Shown here piece after piece: positions 23,545 through 34,723 of a stretch of 64,000 nucleotides of DNA. Origin of the DNA: Takakia lepidozioides (lineage: Eukaryota; Streptophyta; Takakiopsida; Takakiales; Takakiaceae); the NCBI GenBank assembly GCA_030704615.1, contig CM060733.1, positions 19,778,001 through 19,842,000 of the forward strand. Direction: 5' to 3'. Within the stretch, counting starts at the first letter, position 1, and every line of letters begins with the position of its first letter. The notes beneath the pieces were generated by a model, which saw only the letters and a program-made list of their open reading frames with translations, ran no database searches and was not told where the DNA came from. The translations under genes were made by a program, and so were the position numbers.

Positions 23545-24655
23545 TGCCGAGTACCTGCAAGGGATATCAGCAGTCTGCTTTATGCCTCCTGCCTTCTTCT
23601 TCCTTTCATGCTTGTGAGGTAAGTGTTTGCGATGCAAGTTTGTATTCAGACCTGAGCGGCAAATTGGTGTTAGGGCAGTCGAGGAGCGGAGAGAAGGGGC
23701 TGTCATCCCTCGCGCTCAGGCGTGTTGGAAATCCAAATACGGTTGTGATATTGGGAGCTGTGGCAACAGAGATTGTTTGAGTGTTGTGTATGACCCTGTG
23801 TATAGTGGCTGTGCATTTGAGAAATGCAGAGATAGTTTTCGTGCAGGTGGGTTGAGGAAGAAGAAGAGTGAAGCCCTGACCTTTCGTTCGCTGAGGGAAC
23901 ACCCGCTAGGGGGATGTAGCGTTATAACGGATTCTCCTGTGTTGGATTCACATGGAGAGATTCCCACTCCTTCGTTCCAAGATGTATCCGTGCGAAGAAG
24001 CGACAGTTGCGCTGGATTTGGTGACGAGCTCGGCGGAGGAGAAGAGCTGGGCATCGTAACACAACAACTATTGCTGCACAACAGTAGTGCTTTGTCTCCA
24101 GAGGCGGAGAGATATCAGGCAGGGGACCCGTTAGAGGAGAAAAAATGGTCACTTTTACCACTAGAAGCAGATAGATTCCAAACAGTAGAAGCCCAAGAAA
24201 GGTCGATGATGGTGACGAACCAGGGGTTCAATTATACGCAGAGAGCACAAGGGATTCGAGCAGCTTGATAGATACAGGCATTGCGAATGAAAGTGACAAT
24301 CTCAACTTCAGCCCTGGCATGTTTCATCGCACTACATAGGAGAGTAAGTTCGTAAGAACTGCCTGGGAAAAACTGGTTCGATGGTCAAGGTCATGGCAAT
24401 TGCTCAATGCTCGCAAACAATCCGATGCCCTGGTGAAGACCAAGAAAGTGGTTGTCCTGGGGGGAGGCTCGTTTGGTACGGCAATGGCCGTCCTATTGGC
24501 TAGAAACAAAGCTGAAATGAACTTCACCCTTCTTCTCAGGGACGATGTTGTGTGCCAGTCTATCAACAACCACCATACAAATATGAGTTATTTTCCAATG
24601 CATCTGTTTCCTGTCAATGTGGGGGCAACTACCAACGCCCAAGGAGCTGTGTTGG
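23545..24655 (+). pseudogene. Truncated glycerol-3-phosphate dehydrogenase copy
   Basis: This is a diverged inverted copy of the 5' half of the intact gene at 26173-28077, covering the N-terminal extension and the first part of the NAD-binding domain. Several lesions are visible against that copy. About 18 bases that include the start codon are deleted near 23575. One base is lost near 23705 and another near 24200, both shifting the frame. An in-frame TAG replaces CAG-type sequence near 24339. Homology ends abruptly at about 24650, shortly after VGATTNAQ. The dinucleotide motif GGGSFGTAMA survives. It also lacks the 9-residue internal duplication present in the intact copy. Confidence 0.9.
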
Positions 24656-25280
24656 TCACTTTGGCCTGTCCAAAGCCTTTCCAAGCTCCTCCTTGGTATG
24701 TGTGAACACACTGAACCCTTTTTGAAGAGTGTTTCTCTCACCAATCCATTCCATGAAATTGCAAGCAGCCTCAGTTCCTTGTCCTCCCTTAGCCAACATA
24801 GAGAGTTTCAAGACAGCATAGCAGCAACAAAGACAACTTGTTCTGGGAGTAACTGCGAGATTCAAGCACCATGTACAGAAGTCTCCGCCCAACAACCCTG
24901 ACAGGCTGAGGGCAGTTATTAGAAATTATTGTATAATCTTACAACGAGGTTAACTCAATTTGACCAATGAGCGTGATTGACAGTTCCAGCTTGATGTTAA
25001 CAAGCTAATCTGAACCAAACAGAGGGAGTCAAGCCCAACAAGAAGAAGATCAGAGACAAGACAAATAAGCATCTGCTCCCGTTATCCAATTGGTCTGCAA
25101 TACACTTCCGTTTTAAATCACTTGAATCTTCCAGGATCAAGGGACTATCACTGTGGGAAGGGAAGAGGGCAAAACACACAAAAGAAAAGTATAACAAAAG
25201 GCAGATTCTTTGCACAGCATATTCAGAAAGTTGTTCAAACTGGCAAGCGCAAAGCACTGAGTCTCACTAATTTTTTCACT
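24656..25280. other. Spacer, no gene
   Basis: No coding feature was recognised between the broken dehydrogenase copy and the LINE relic. Confidence 0.35.
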
Positions 25281-25282
25281 GC

Positions 25283-25660
25283 AGAGGGATAAACTCTGAG
25301 GTCAAGAAAACCATGCTTTGCCGCGTTATTAGACCTGCCTTGGAGTACGCATCTGCAATATGGGATGATAACTCCAACCAGGCTAAGTCTCTAGAATCCA
25401 TTCAAGTGGGGGTGCTTAAGGAGTGCATGTGAGCATGCTCCAAAACAGCCACTGTGGCTGTTGGGGGTGAATTTGGCATCCCTTCCTAAGCTCCCGAGGA
25501 GATGAATTCAAGGTCGGATGGCGGGGTCAGCTGCAACATATGCCCAACATCAGATATCCTAAGTTAATCGACTCTATGTCTTGGAAACAGGATCGCCCCT
25601 GTGAAACAGGCTAAGTCCTGGCAGAAGAGCAAACCACGTCTTATGAGTAGATTCTTTGCA
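25283..25660 (+). mobile_element. Non-LTR retrotransposon relic (end of reverse transcriptase)
   Basis: In frame from 25283, the motif CRVIRPALEYASAIWD and then SLESIQ matches the C-terminal RT region of Jockey/CR1-like elements, where RP.LEYAS..W and LESVQ are typical. A TGA follows at about 25430. Further frames give RYPKLIDSMSW, which fits the segment after RT. The copy is stop-ridden and lacks the catalytic box. It lies in the loop between the two dehydrogenase copies. Confidence 0.6.
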
Positions 25661-26172
25661 CAGCATACCTGCCAGATTGAAGATCTGTAAATTGATGGCC
25701 TCCCTTCACCGAGGAGATAGATGGAGACGCAAATGCATACAGAGACTAAGGGTGGCAATCTGAACACATCTTCCAGGGTGTGCCAGTGGCCCTTCCACTG
25801 TCAGTTCCCGGTTCATATGTTTCCCCAAAGTAAATGGCACTTAACACTCTTATGTCTCTTGCCAACTCAAGTCTCTGGAAGAAAAGAAAATTTGAACCCT
25901 CTCCATTGCCCTACTTCACCAGGAGAGTGAACAACCGTTCAATTTGATGTTCTTGGCATATAGAATCCAAGGACATTAGGTAAGACAAAAGTCCTGTGAT
26001 CAGATGACAACTGCTACAACAGGTGGGGGAAGGCTGATAGTTGGCAGCCAATGTGTTTTACAATGACAACGGTACAAAAATACAAACAACTTTCTTAACC
26101 AGAAAAATTGATCTCAAGAAACCATTTAAAAAATTGTTCTGACTCCTGTGCGTCAAAATCATATAATTGCAT
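25661..26172. other. 3' flank of the dehydrogenase gene
   Basis: No separate gene was recognised. It probably includes the 3' untranslated region of the minus-strand dehydrogenase. Confidence 0.4.
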
Positions 26173-28077
26173 TCACACCTCCTCCACCTGTGGAAGGCTC
26201 ATCAAGGCCAGTACAGCTTTTTTGGGAGTCAGTTCATTGTCAAGAATGCGAGCTACAGCCGTAAGCACCGGCATTTGAACTCGATACTTCCGAGCCAACG
26301 CGATGACCGCACCTGCTGTGGCAACACCCCCCGCTACTTGACTCATGGAGGACAAAATGTCTTCAAGTTTTTCACCTGACCCCAGTCTGACCCCCACAGA
26401 TCTATTCCTTGACAGTGTCACAAAACAAGTAAGCATAATGTCCCCAGATCCAGAAAGGCCTGCCAGGGTTGTAGATTTTGCACCCATCTTTTCTGCCAGC
26501 CATCTGATTTCTGAGCAGCCCTGAGCAACAAGAGCCGCCATGCAATTGTTCCCAAGCTTCATGCCCTCGACAATTCCTGCTGCAATGGCTAGCACATTCT
26601 TGAGTGCTCCTGCCATCTCAACACCCACGACATCATTGGATGTGTTAACCCGAAGATAGCGAGAAGCTAGAAGCTGCTGAGCAGCCCTTGCTAGTTCCTT
26701 GTCTCGAGAGGCAGCCACCATGGCCGTGGGAAGCTCATCCATGAGCTCGATTGCAAAGGAGGGGCCAGAGATTACAGCAACTGGCTGTCGCGGGTTCCCA
26801 AGTGCTCTAGGAATAACTTGCGACATCATTTCCAGGGTGGATAGCTCCAAGCCCTTGCTTACAGACAGGAAAGGCAAGCTTGCTGGAACATGCTCTGCTA
26901 TGCTCCTTAGAAAGGCCGTACTCGACTGAACAGGGACTGCGTGAATGCAGAACTGGGCATCTTGCAGAGCTTCTTGGGCGTTGGTAGTTGCCCCCACATT
27001 GACAGGCAACAGATGTTTTGGGAAATACCTCATATTTGTATGGTGGTTGTTGATAGACTGGCACACAATATCGTCCCTGAGAAGAAGGGTGACGTTCATT
27101 TCAGCTTTGTTTCTAGCCAATAGGACGGCCATTGCCGTACCAAACGAGCCTCCCCCCAGGACAACCACTTTCTTGGTCTTCACCAGGGCATTGGATTGTT
27201 TGCGAGCATTGAGCAATTGCCATGACCTTGACCATCGAACCAGTTTTTCCCAGGCAGTTCTTACGATCTTGCTCTCCTCTGTAGTGCGATGAAACATGCC
27301 AGGGCTGAATTTGAGATTGCCACTTTCATTCGCAATGCCTGTATCTATCAAGCTGCTCGAATCCCTTGTGCTCTCTGCGTATAATTGAACCCCTGGTTCG
27401 TCACAATCATCCGACCTTTCTTGGGCTTCTACTGTTTCGAATCTATCTGCTTCTAGTGGTGAACGTGACAATTTTTTCTCCTCTAACGGGTCCCCTGCCT
27501 GATATCTCTCCGCCTCTGGAGACAAAGCACTACTATTGTGCAGCAATAGTTGTTGTGTTACGATGCCCAACTCTTCTCCTCCGCCGAGCTCGTCACCGAA
27601 TCCAGAGCAACTATCGCTTCTTCGCACGGATACATCTTGGAACAAAGGTCGCACGGACACATCTTGGAACAAAGGAGTGGGAATCTCTCCATGTGAATCC
27701 AACACAGGAGAATCCGTTATAACGCTACATCCCCCTAGCGGGTGTTCCCTCAACGAACGAAAGGTCAGGGCTTCACTCTTCTTCTTCCTCAACCCACCTG
27801 CACGAAAACTATCTCTGCATTTCTCAAATGCACAGCCACTATACACAGGGTCATACACAACACTCAAACAATCTCTGTTGCCACAGCTCCCAATATCACA
27901 ACCGTATTTGGATTTCCAACAACCCTGAGCGCGAGCCCATGACAGCCCCTTCTCTCCGCTCCTCGACTGCCCTAACACCAATTTGCCGCTCAGGTTTGAA
28001 TACAAACATGCATCCCAAACACTTACCTCATAAGCATGAAAGGAAGAAGAAGGCAGCAGGCACAAATGGGTTGCCAT
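26173..28077 (-). CDS. Glycerol-3-phosphate dehydrogenase [NAD(P)+], GpsA type, intronless
   Basis: The enzyme interconverts dihydroxyacetone phosphate and sn-glycerol 3-phosphate, feeding glycerolipid synthesis. The frame is open for 634 residues. The start is the first ATG (28077), since the open frame upstream to 28317 has no ATG. Residues 1-290 are a long Ser/Cys/Arg-rich extension that may include an organelle transit peptide; I recognise no domain in it. A nine-residue tandem duplication around PLFQDVSVR lies near residue 140. The NAD-binding GGGSFG is at about 308-313, GPSFA at 438, the catalytic Lys in GALKN at about 493, LSGSGDI at 541 and SRNR at 556. The end matches the family (ALMSLP near the terminus). 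There are no introns across 1.9 kb, although both neighbouring host genes have many, so a retrogene origin is possible. It faces a broken copy at 23.5-24.7 kb and diverges from the phosphate transporter gene. Confidence 0.93.
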   Translation of the reverse strand: MATHLCLLPSSSFHAYEVSVWDACLYSNLSGKLVLGQSRSGEKGLSWARAQGCWKSKYGCDIGSCGNRDCLSVVYDPVYSGCAFEKCRDSFRAGGLRKKKSEALTFRSLREHPLGGCSVITDSPVLDSHGEIPTPLFQDVSVRPLFQDVSVRRSDSCSGFGDELGGGEELGIVTQQLLLHNSSALSPEAERYQAGDPLEEKKLSRSPLEADRFETVEAQERSDDCDEPGVQLYAESTRDSSSLIDTGIANESGNLKFSPGMFHRTTEESKIVRTAWEKLVRWSRSWQLLNARKQSNALVKTKKVVVLGGGSFGTAMAVLLARNKAEMNVTLLLRDDIVCQSINNHHTNMRYFPKHLLPVNVGATTNAQEALQDAQFCIHAVPVQSSTAFLRSIAEHVPASLPFLSVSKGLELSTLEMMSQVIPRALGNPRQPVAVISGPSFAIELMDELPTAMVAASRDKELARAAQQLLASRYLRVNTSNDVVGVEMAGALKNVLAIAAGIVEGMKLGNNCMAALVAQGCSEIRWLAEKMGAKSTTLAGLSGSGDIMLTCFVTLSRNRSVGVRLGSGEKLEDILSSMSQVAGGVATAGAVIALARKYRVQMPVLTAVARILDNELTPKKAVLALMSLPQVEEV

Positions 28078-28802
28078 TGACAAAGCAGACTGCTGATATC
28101 TCCAACGGCATAGCTGCCTTCCCCTCCTCCGGCCACACCGACAAGAACGCTGCTCTTGTACTCTACTTACTGAACACGTCCCTTTCTTCTTCTCCAACGT
28201 CGCCGTGGTCCCCAAATTTGTAATCCGCAAATCCGATTGTCCCGCATTTGTCCCTCTCTCTATAACTATTTGCCGGCCACGAGACTGGGACACAAGACTG
28301 TAATTCTTCACTGGCACTTTGTTTCTCAGGGCTTATCCAATGGGCCACCCCTCTGAAGATGGGGTCGCCCCGGGTACGCGCCTTAGGGAAGATGACTCGG
28401 ATAGTCTAGAAAAAAAAAATATATATATATTATTACACAGTTGGAAAGATAATGGGTTGGCGGACCCACCCGTCGTATTGTCGGGCGGATCGTTGCGGAG
28501 GGCGTAAGAGACGAGGATGAAGATTCAGTGTATGATGAATCCAGGGGAGAATCCAGAGCGCTTTCTGGCCAGCTTGAATTGGAAAAGTGAAGATTAGGCG
28601 TGTTTTGTATGCAAATCTCAGCTTTCGGGGAGATAATTGTAGACTGAGGAGGAAGATTCCACAGCAGGTAATACTCTGCTGTCGTATGTTCATTCGAGTG
28701 GATCCAGAAGATTTGTGCTAGTGATATTTTCGCATTTGCGACCGCTGTATCTGATGCCAAGGAGGCTTGTCGATTGATGATCGTTTGTCGGCATGTTCAG
28801 CT
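28078..28802. promoter_or_regulatory. Divergent intergenic region between dehydrogenase and transporter
   Basis: About 725 bases separate the two start codons, so both promoters should lie here. A run 'aaaaaaaaatatatatatatatta' at about 28410-28433 is the only TATA-like tract. A 125-codon minus-strand frame at 28383-28760 is open, but it is Ser/Thr-rich without a domain and ends in the AT tract. I do not call it a gene. Confidence 0.4.
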
Positions 28803-31800
28803 ATGGTGAGATTTGGGAAGAAGCTGAAGGAGCGGCAAGTGCCCGAATGGGAAGAGTAAGCTCCGTTATTGTTGGATGCCATTTTTTGAGTTTAGTGCAG
28901 CTTTGTATACTGGTACAGAGACCAGGACTGGAGGTCAATATTTGGTCTAAATGTGCTGGGATCATCAGGATCTCTTTCAAAAGTCCACTTTCATCTCATT
29001 TGTGAAAAAGGGAATCCACCTGTCCGATCTGCTTGCATGTCTGTTTCTGTTACGATATCGAACATTTTGTGATGCCTTGTGATGGGTACTGTCTGAACGA
29101 GGGGCCCTTCATAAAAGCATCGAACATATTATCACTACACCACTTTCGCTCGGTTGAGAAGCTGGGAACTGTGGCTTTCCGTGGTTCCGAGTAACCACTC
29201 GCATTGAATTGATGGTGTGGTAAAGAGCTTCCTAAGAAAATCTAATTTCAAGCTACCCATTCCAGCTCATCTATATGACAGCTATGGAGGATTAGCACAC
29301 AATTAACATAAGCGATGGCAGGTACTACATATCTTACAAGCTCATGAAAAAGAAAGTGAAACAATATGCGCGGCAAGTTCAAGGGGGGAACAAAGAAGAC
29401 CGCAAGCGTGTCCTCAGAGACTTTTCGGACATGCTCGACCATCAGGTATGTTTACATCAACATCATTTATAACACCCTGCCAACTCCTCAGTTCCAATTT
29501 GTCATGTTTTGATTTAACCCTTCGCCTTTGTCCTCTCATTCTTTCTTGTATCCTACTTTCTTTTGTTCCATAAACTCTTTGAGCTGTCCAGGACGTTATG
29601 AAGTATCAGTTCATTTTATTTCTGTCCCTCTTCCCTCCAAACTACATGATAAAATTCTTCATTGCGCAGGGAACTACGCATCACTCTTGCAATAGGAATA
29701 CGGACTATCATCCTTGATGTCATCTACATGTGTATTGTTCTCTGGTAGGTTGAGAAGACGGTTCTCTTCCTACTGAGTAAGCAAGGGCAATTGGCAACCC
29801 GACTCTCCAAGCTGGCTGACGAGCGAGAGACCAAAGATTGGGAGGAAGGAGTGGGCAGGGGGCACATGGCTGTGCTGTTGGAGGCGTACAGGGCAGTGGG
29901 AAGGGATTTGCTGAAGCTTCTGTACTTTGTGGAGGTCAATGCAACTGGGTTGCGGAAGATTATGAAGAAATTTGACAAGCATATCGGCTATCATTTGAGT
30001 GATGAATATGTTGCCACCCGCTCAAACCACCCCTACTCTCAGCTTCAGCAAGTTTTTCGCCATGTGGTGGGTACGGCAGAATGCCTTTGCAGTAGCATTT
30101 GTGCTAGCCCAGGGTCTGGTTTCAGATGGTACCATTTGCATTGCAACTTGTACTGCAGTCACTCATATGGCATTTGGTAGCTCACATGTTTGTGTCAACG
30201 CTGGACTCGACTTGTGTACTCTGTTCGTGTGGAAGCACAGATGTTTACCTATCAACGCACTGCTCTCACAGCCCATAATACATGGACAGAGACTGCAGGC
30301 ACGTGTTAGTGTAGAAAGAATGGTGGAGGAAGGCAGGGAATTATGCTATCAGGGTTTTTCTGCAAACTTACCAACAATCCTCATGTCAAATTGCAGGGCA
30401 TAGGTGCGATGGTTGGAACGATATCCCGCAACCTTGCTGAGCTTCAAGCTGAAGGGCAACGTATTGTATCCATGTATGACCACCCTTCAGCACTGGTTTT
30501 CCATGTGAGATGAGAACCTTCTCAGCCACGTGGCTTTCAAGAAACCACATTTGGAAGGAGGATAGCTTGAATTCATGAGCACGTCTGTAGGTTGCCATGT
30601 TTTACCTGCATTATTTTGCTGAAGGGAGTTTTCTATGATTGCCGTAGCCCTGTACTTACCGAAAATATGAGAGGCAGTGGTCTGGTGAAACAACTGTAGA
30701 GGGAGAAGAACTCTCTGTAGAAAATAGTACCACAAGGAACTTCCAACTGAAATTGCAAAAGAGAAATGAAATGAAAAGAAAGGAAGAAAAGGAGCTTATA
30801 ATAATGTCAACAGGAACCCCAAAGAGCTCATGGGACAAGATCACAAAAGAAACAAACAAAGCCCTAGAAAGCCAGAGAAAGACACAAATGAAATGGAATG
30901 GTACTTTATAACGTCCGCGGAAAGCTATGGGACAAAAGGGAAAAAGAAGAAAGAAGAGACTAAACCACAGCCAAAAGCAGCCCAAAAGCAACTACTCCTC
31001 AAGGGACCACAAAGAAAGGATCGTGATACCATCCACAGGAGGGAGGCAGAAAGGAACTGATAGCCACCAATCTGGCTCATTGTGCAGGATCCAATAATTG
31101 AGTCAATCAAAGCAGCAGAAGACAGGTTGACAAATTCAACCAGCTTTTTACAGTTCTTGGGGAAACAAGCTTTATATGCAAGTGATGATCTGGCTAGGTC
31201 TCCTGAAGAAGGAATTGAGGAGGAAGAGTACCATTTCATGTCACTCGTCCTCAATCTTGCTAACACCTTTCTCTATATGGTGGGTTCCAAGTGTTCCATG
31301 TGCTCTTGGATAGATATTAGGCTAAAGCCTTCTGATGATATATCCTGTTTCATACCATGTTTCCTGTGCACGCAGAGTGAATCTGAGTATCTCTATGTCC
31401 TTCTTCTTCAGATTGTGCAGCTTCAAAGGAAACTGAGTTTGTGCCCATATGTCAATAGGGATGTTATAATGTATCTATCCAAGCTGAAGCTCAGTTTCAC
31501 TTTCTTTGTTTCTGATATAACAGGTGAACACATACATAATAGTTCCAACAGCTGACAAGTATGCTGAGAGCTTGGGGGCAGCGCCCACACTCTGTGGAGT
31601 AATTATTGGCTCTATGGCTGTGGCACAGCTGGTGTCATCGATTTACTTGAGTGCTTGGTCTAACAAGTCCTACTTTGGGCCTCTGATTTTCAGCAGTATG
31701 GTTCTTTGCCTTGGGAATGTTGTTTATGCCATCGCCTATGACCTGAAGTCTGTCACTATTCTTCTTATAGGACGTTTGCTCTGCGGGTATAGTTTCTCTC

Positions 31801-34723
31801 GCCTCTCCTGTTGTGGGTCTTGGTAATCTGAATGACGTTAATACCATTTTGGGCAGTGCCAGTGAGAATTTTGATGATTCTTGTTAGCACCAACTTAAAC
31901 ATGTTATGGATGGTAAATGACCTTTGCATACTGATTGAATGTCACACTCCTGTGACTGACAGGTTGGGTTCAGCAAGGGCAGTAAACAGACGCTACATCA
32001 GTGACTGTGTTCCTGCAAAATCACGGCTGCAGGCCTCAGCTGCTTTTGTCAGTGCCAGTGCGTTGGGAATGGCTTCAGGGCCTGCGCTTGCTGCAGTCCT
32101 GGATTTTGAGACAACCGTGTTTGGACTAACGCTTAATGGCAACACATTACCAGGATGGGTTATGGCGGGGGGTTGGCTTGTCTATCTTGTCTGGGTTTGG
32201 TCTGGCTTCAAGGAGCCCTCTCATGATCCTGATACTTATGAGTCAACAGAAGGAAATGATACAAATGTAATTGTAGGTAAGAAAGAATCACTGTGCTTGG
32301 AGTGCCGGTGTGCTTTTCAAGTATTGCTCATTATGTTAGAAAACAAATGTTCTAGTCAATGTCTTATAGCTGTTAACCCTGGTTACAGGCAGAGGATCTT
32401 TGGATTACAGCTTTTGAGATATTCTTTAAGAACTTCTGTTGTGCAATCCTCTCATCTCACACCATCCTCAAAGCTGAAAACCTAGATCATCATGCTGTTG
32501 GGTCAAGAATAAATCAAATGGCTGATAGGTGGTATCGTCTTCTATTCCAGCTCTACGGTACCACTGTGGGCTGGGCCTTCAGTCTCCTTTTCTTCCTGCT
32601 TGTTGGATTGCCCTCCCTTCTATTGGATTTTTGCTTTGTTTCTCCATATCCATACATTACCAGGTTCAAGCGAAGCATTGTCTGATAGTGTGTCCTAAAT
32701 GATTGCAGATAGTCCTGAGGAAAGCCTTGCAAATGAACAAGGAAGAGAGGACGGGTTCTTGGAACCACTCCTTTCAGTGATTGTGCGGCCTACAGAGACA
32801 GAAGCTGAAGCTGAAGCTGCAGGTGATCTTGTTTTGCTAATTCTGAGATGTGAATTGTTTCCAATGCATTCTGGGTTGTAGATATGGATTTGGGCAGTCT
32901 TATTTTGTATTGCCTCGTACGTCGTGACTCTAATGGTTTGGGTCAGGCTAGGCATCTTGATCAGCTTTCTTCCTTCCTCTTCCAAAGATAAAAACTACAT
33001 CGCATTCTTACAGACAAACTATTGACTTTGCTGCCAGCTAGTGAGTTTCCCAGGAGTGTTTCCATGCCTGATTGGAGGATTCTCCAACCAGAACGTTCCG
33101 TCAATGACCTTCCCTTGGTCTTCTGGGAACAAGTCATTTTATAAGTTGAGATGCCTCCATAATCCAGTCACCCAGACCCACTGTCACAATTCTCCAAAGG
33201 TAGCTAAACTTCAGAACAGGATTTGGACTGTAGTGTCCCCTAGCACACTGGTCATGCAGAGGCCTTTTTCGGGTGAGGTGTTCACATTGATTTTTGGCTA
33301 CAGATGACTACCTGGATGATAGAGCGGACAGTGAGGTCTCAGAAGAATCTGCTAGGCCAGCAAATTCAATTCAAGAAGCATATCAGTTACTAACTTCATC
33401 TGTAAAGGTAAAGACTTCTTGTTCTGATTTCATTTATTTAGTTTCAAAATTTTCAGTGGACTATACACAGTGACTTTAGATGTCTTAAGAAGTACTGTGA
33501 GCACTAACGGAAGATGAGTGTAGCCATTTTGACTGTGGGGATAGCAGATGTTACCTGAACTTGATTTCCAAGATGAAACCTTTCTGTAGTATCCTCAAAT
33601 TGACATCAGCACTTGTCCTTTGTTTGAGATGCAGGTGCAACTGTTTATTTACTTCTTTCTCAAGTTTGCAATGGAGGTTTTGATTTCGGAGTCCAGTGTT
33701 GTAACGGCGTACTATTTCCAGTGGGGAACGCATTTGGTGGCATTATTTCTAGCCTTCCTGGGGCTCACAGTCTTGCCTGTCAACTGGGTCGTAGGGAGCG
33801 TTGCAAGCAATATTTTTGAGGAACGGTATGCTCTTAAGATTTTGAACGACCTAATCTATAATTTAGAATTGTATGTTATTATGACTGCGACAGAGAACAC
33901 ATAAGAGCAACAGATGGAGAGGTGCCTGCAAGAGAGGGAGAAGTGGAACGGGGTGGGTTGGGGCAGGAGAGGGATTTGACCAAAAGAATCATGGAGTTGG
34001 AGGTGCACATTTAGGAGGGTCTGAGGATGTTCTCTTTTTTGGCAGGCAATTACTTCTCGCTGCGGAAATATCAACATGCTTTGGAGTGGTGGTGAGCTTC
34101 ACGTATGGTCTGGTGCCCTACACTGTGGCTCAATATGTGTGCGGAGCTCTCCTCATTTTTGTGTCTGCAGAGGTTCTTGAAGGTATCTGAATCCCTTCTA
34201 CATTTGCTCGTTGCTTTGTTTATGAAGGCAGACTCTTTCAGTAGCCCCATCTGATTCATCCAAAGTGGTTGCAAGGTGTGGGGCCAAGAGCTTTTCAAAA
34301 GCAAAGTGTATTTGGTATGGCACCTGTCAGCCAGCATGTGTGGTTTGCCAAGCAGCATGAATGTAAAATGAGAATGTCATGTTCTTCAGTCTCTTCAGTT
34401 GCTTCTCATTCACTCACAGCAAAGTGCAGAGTTGAAAACACTGGTGCTTATAGTCATGTCTTTCGTGTCTCATGATACCTGCAGGTGTAAACTTGGCACT
34501 TCTGTCCAAGGTGATGTCGTCACGGCTGGCAGGCGGGACCTTCAACGGTGGTCTCCTATCCACTCAAGCGGGCACTTTAGCACGGGTGGTGGCTGATGGA
34601 ACCATTACCTTGGCAGGCTACCTGGGGGAGAGCAAGCTTGTGAATGTCACAATGTTTCCAACACTAATTTTCGGGGTTGCATCTATCATTGGCACACTGT
34701 ACACCTACAATTCGCTGTTCTAG
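28803..34723 (+). CDS. PHT5: SPX-MFS vacuolar phosphate transporter (PHT5/VPT type)
   Basis: Twelve exons join in phase to 718 residues: 28803-28855, 29322-29445, 29749-30066, 30397-30504, 31088-31279, 31524-31786, 31963-32276, 32709-32822, 33304-33407, 33635-33825, 34046-34182, 34485-34723. All junctions have GT..AG. Family members move phosphate into the vacuole. The SPX domain opens with [16 protein letters not shown] and carries the basic inositol-pyrophosphate site ([10 protein letters not shown] and [12 protein letters not shown]). The membrane part starts at [13 protein letters not shown] and contains [27 protein letters not shown] and VMSSRL. The short acidic loop encoded by exons 8 and 9 is typical of the family. 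Length and exon phases agree with the family, and no damage is visible. The start in exon 1 is fixed by the conserved N-terminus, only 18 residues before the first intron. Confidence 0.95.

Noticed and set aside
26173-28077. Bacterial contamination as the source of the intronless GpsA-like gene
   Set aside because: A decayed inverted copy, the long non-bacterial N-terminus and linkage to clear plant genes on the same sequence argue against it.
28078-28317. N-terminal extension of the dehydrogenase to 28317
   Set aside because: The open frame upstream has no ATG; the first codon there is GTG, so the start at 28077 was preferred.
28383-28760. 125-codon minus-strand frame between the two divergent genes
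   Set aside because: Ser/Thr-rich without a domain, ends in an AT tract, and lies where both promoters should be.
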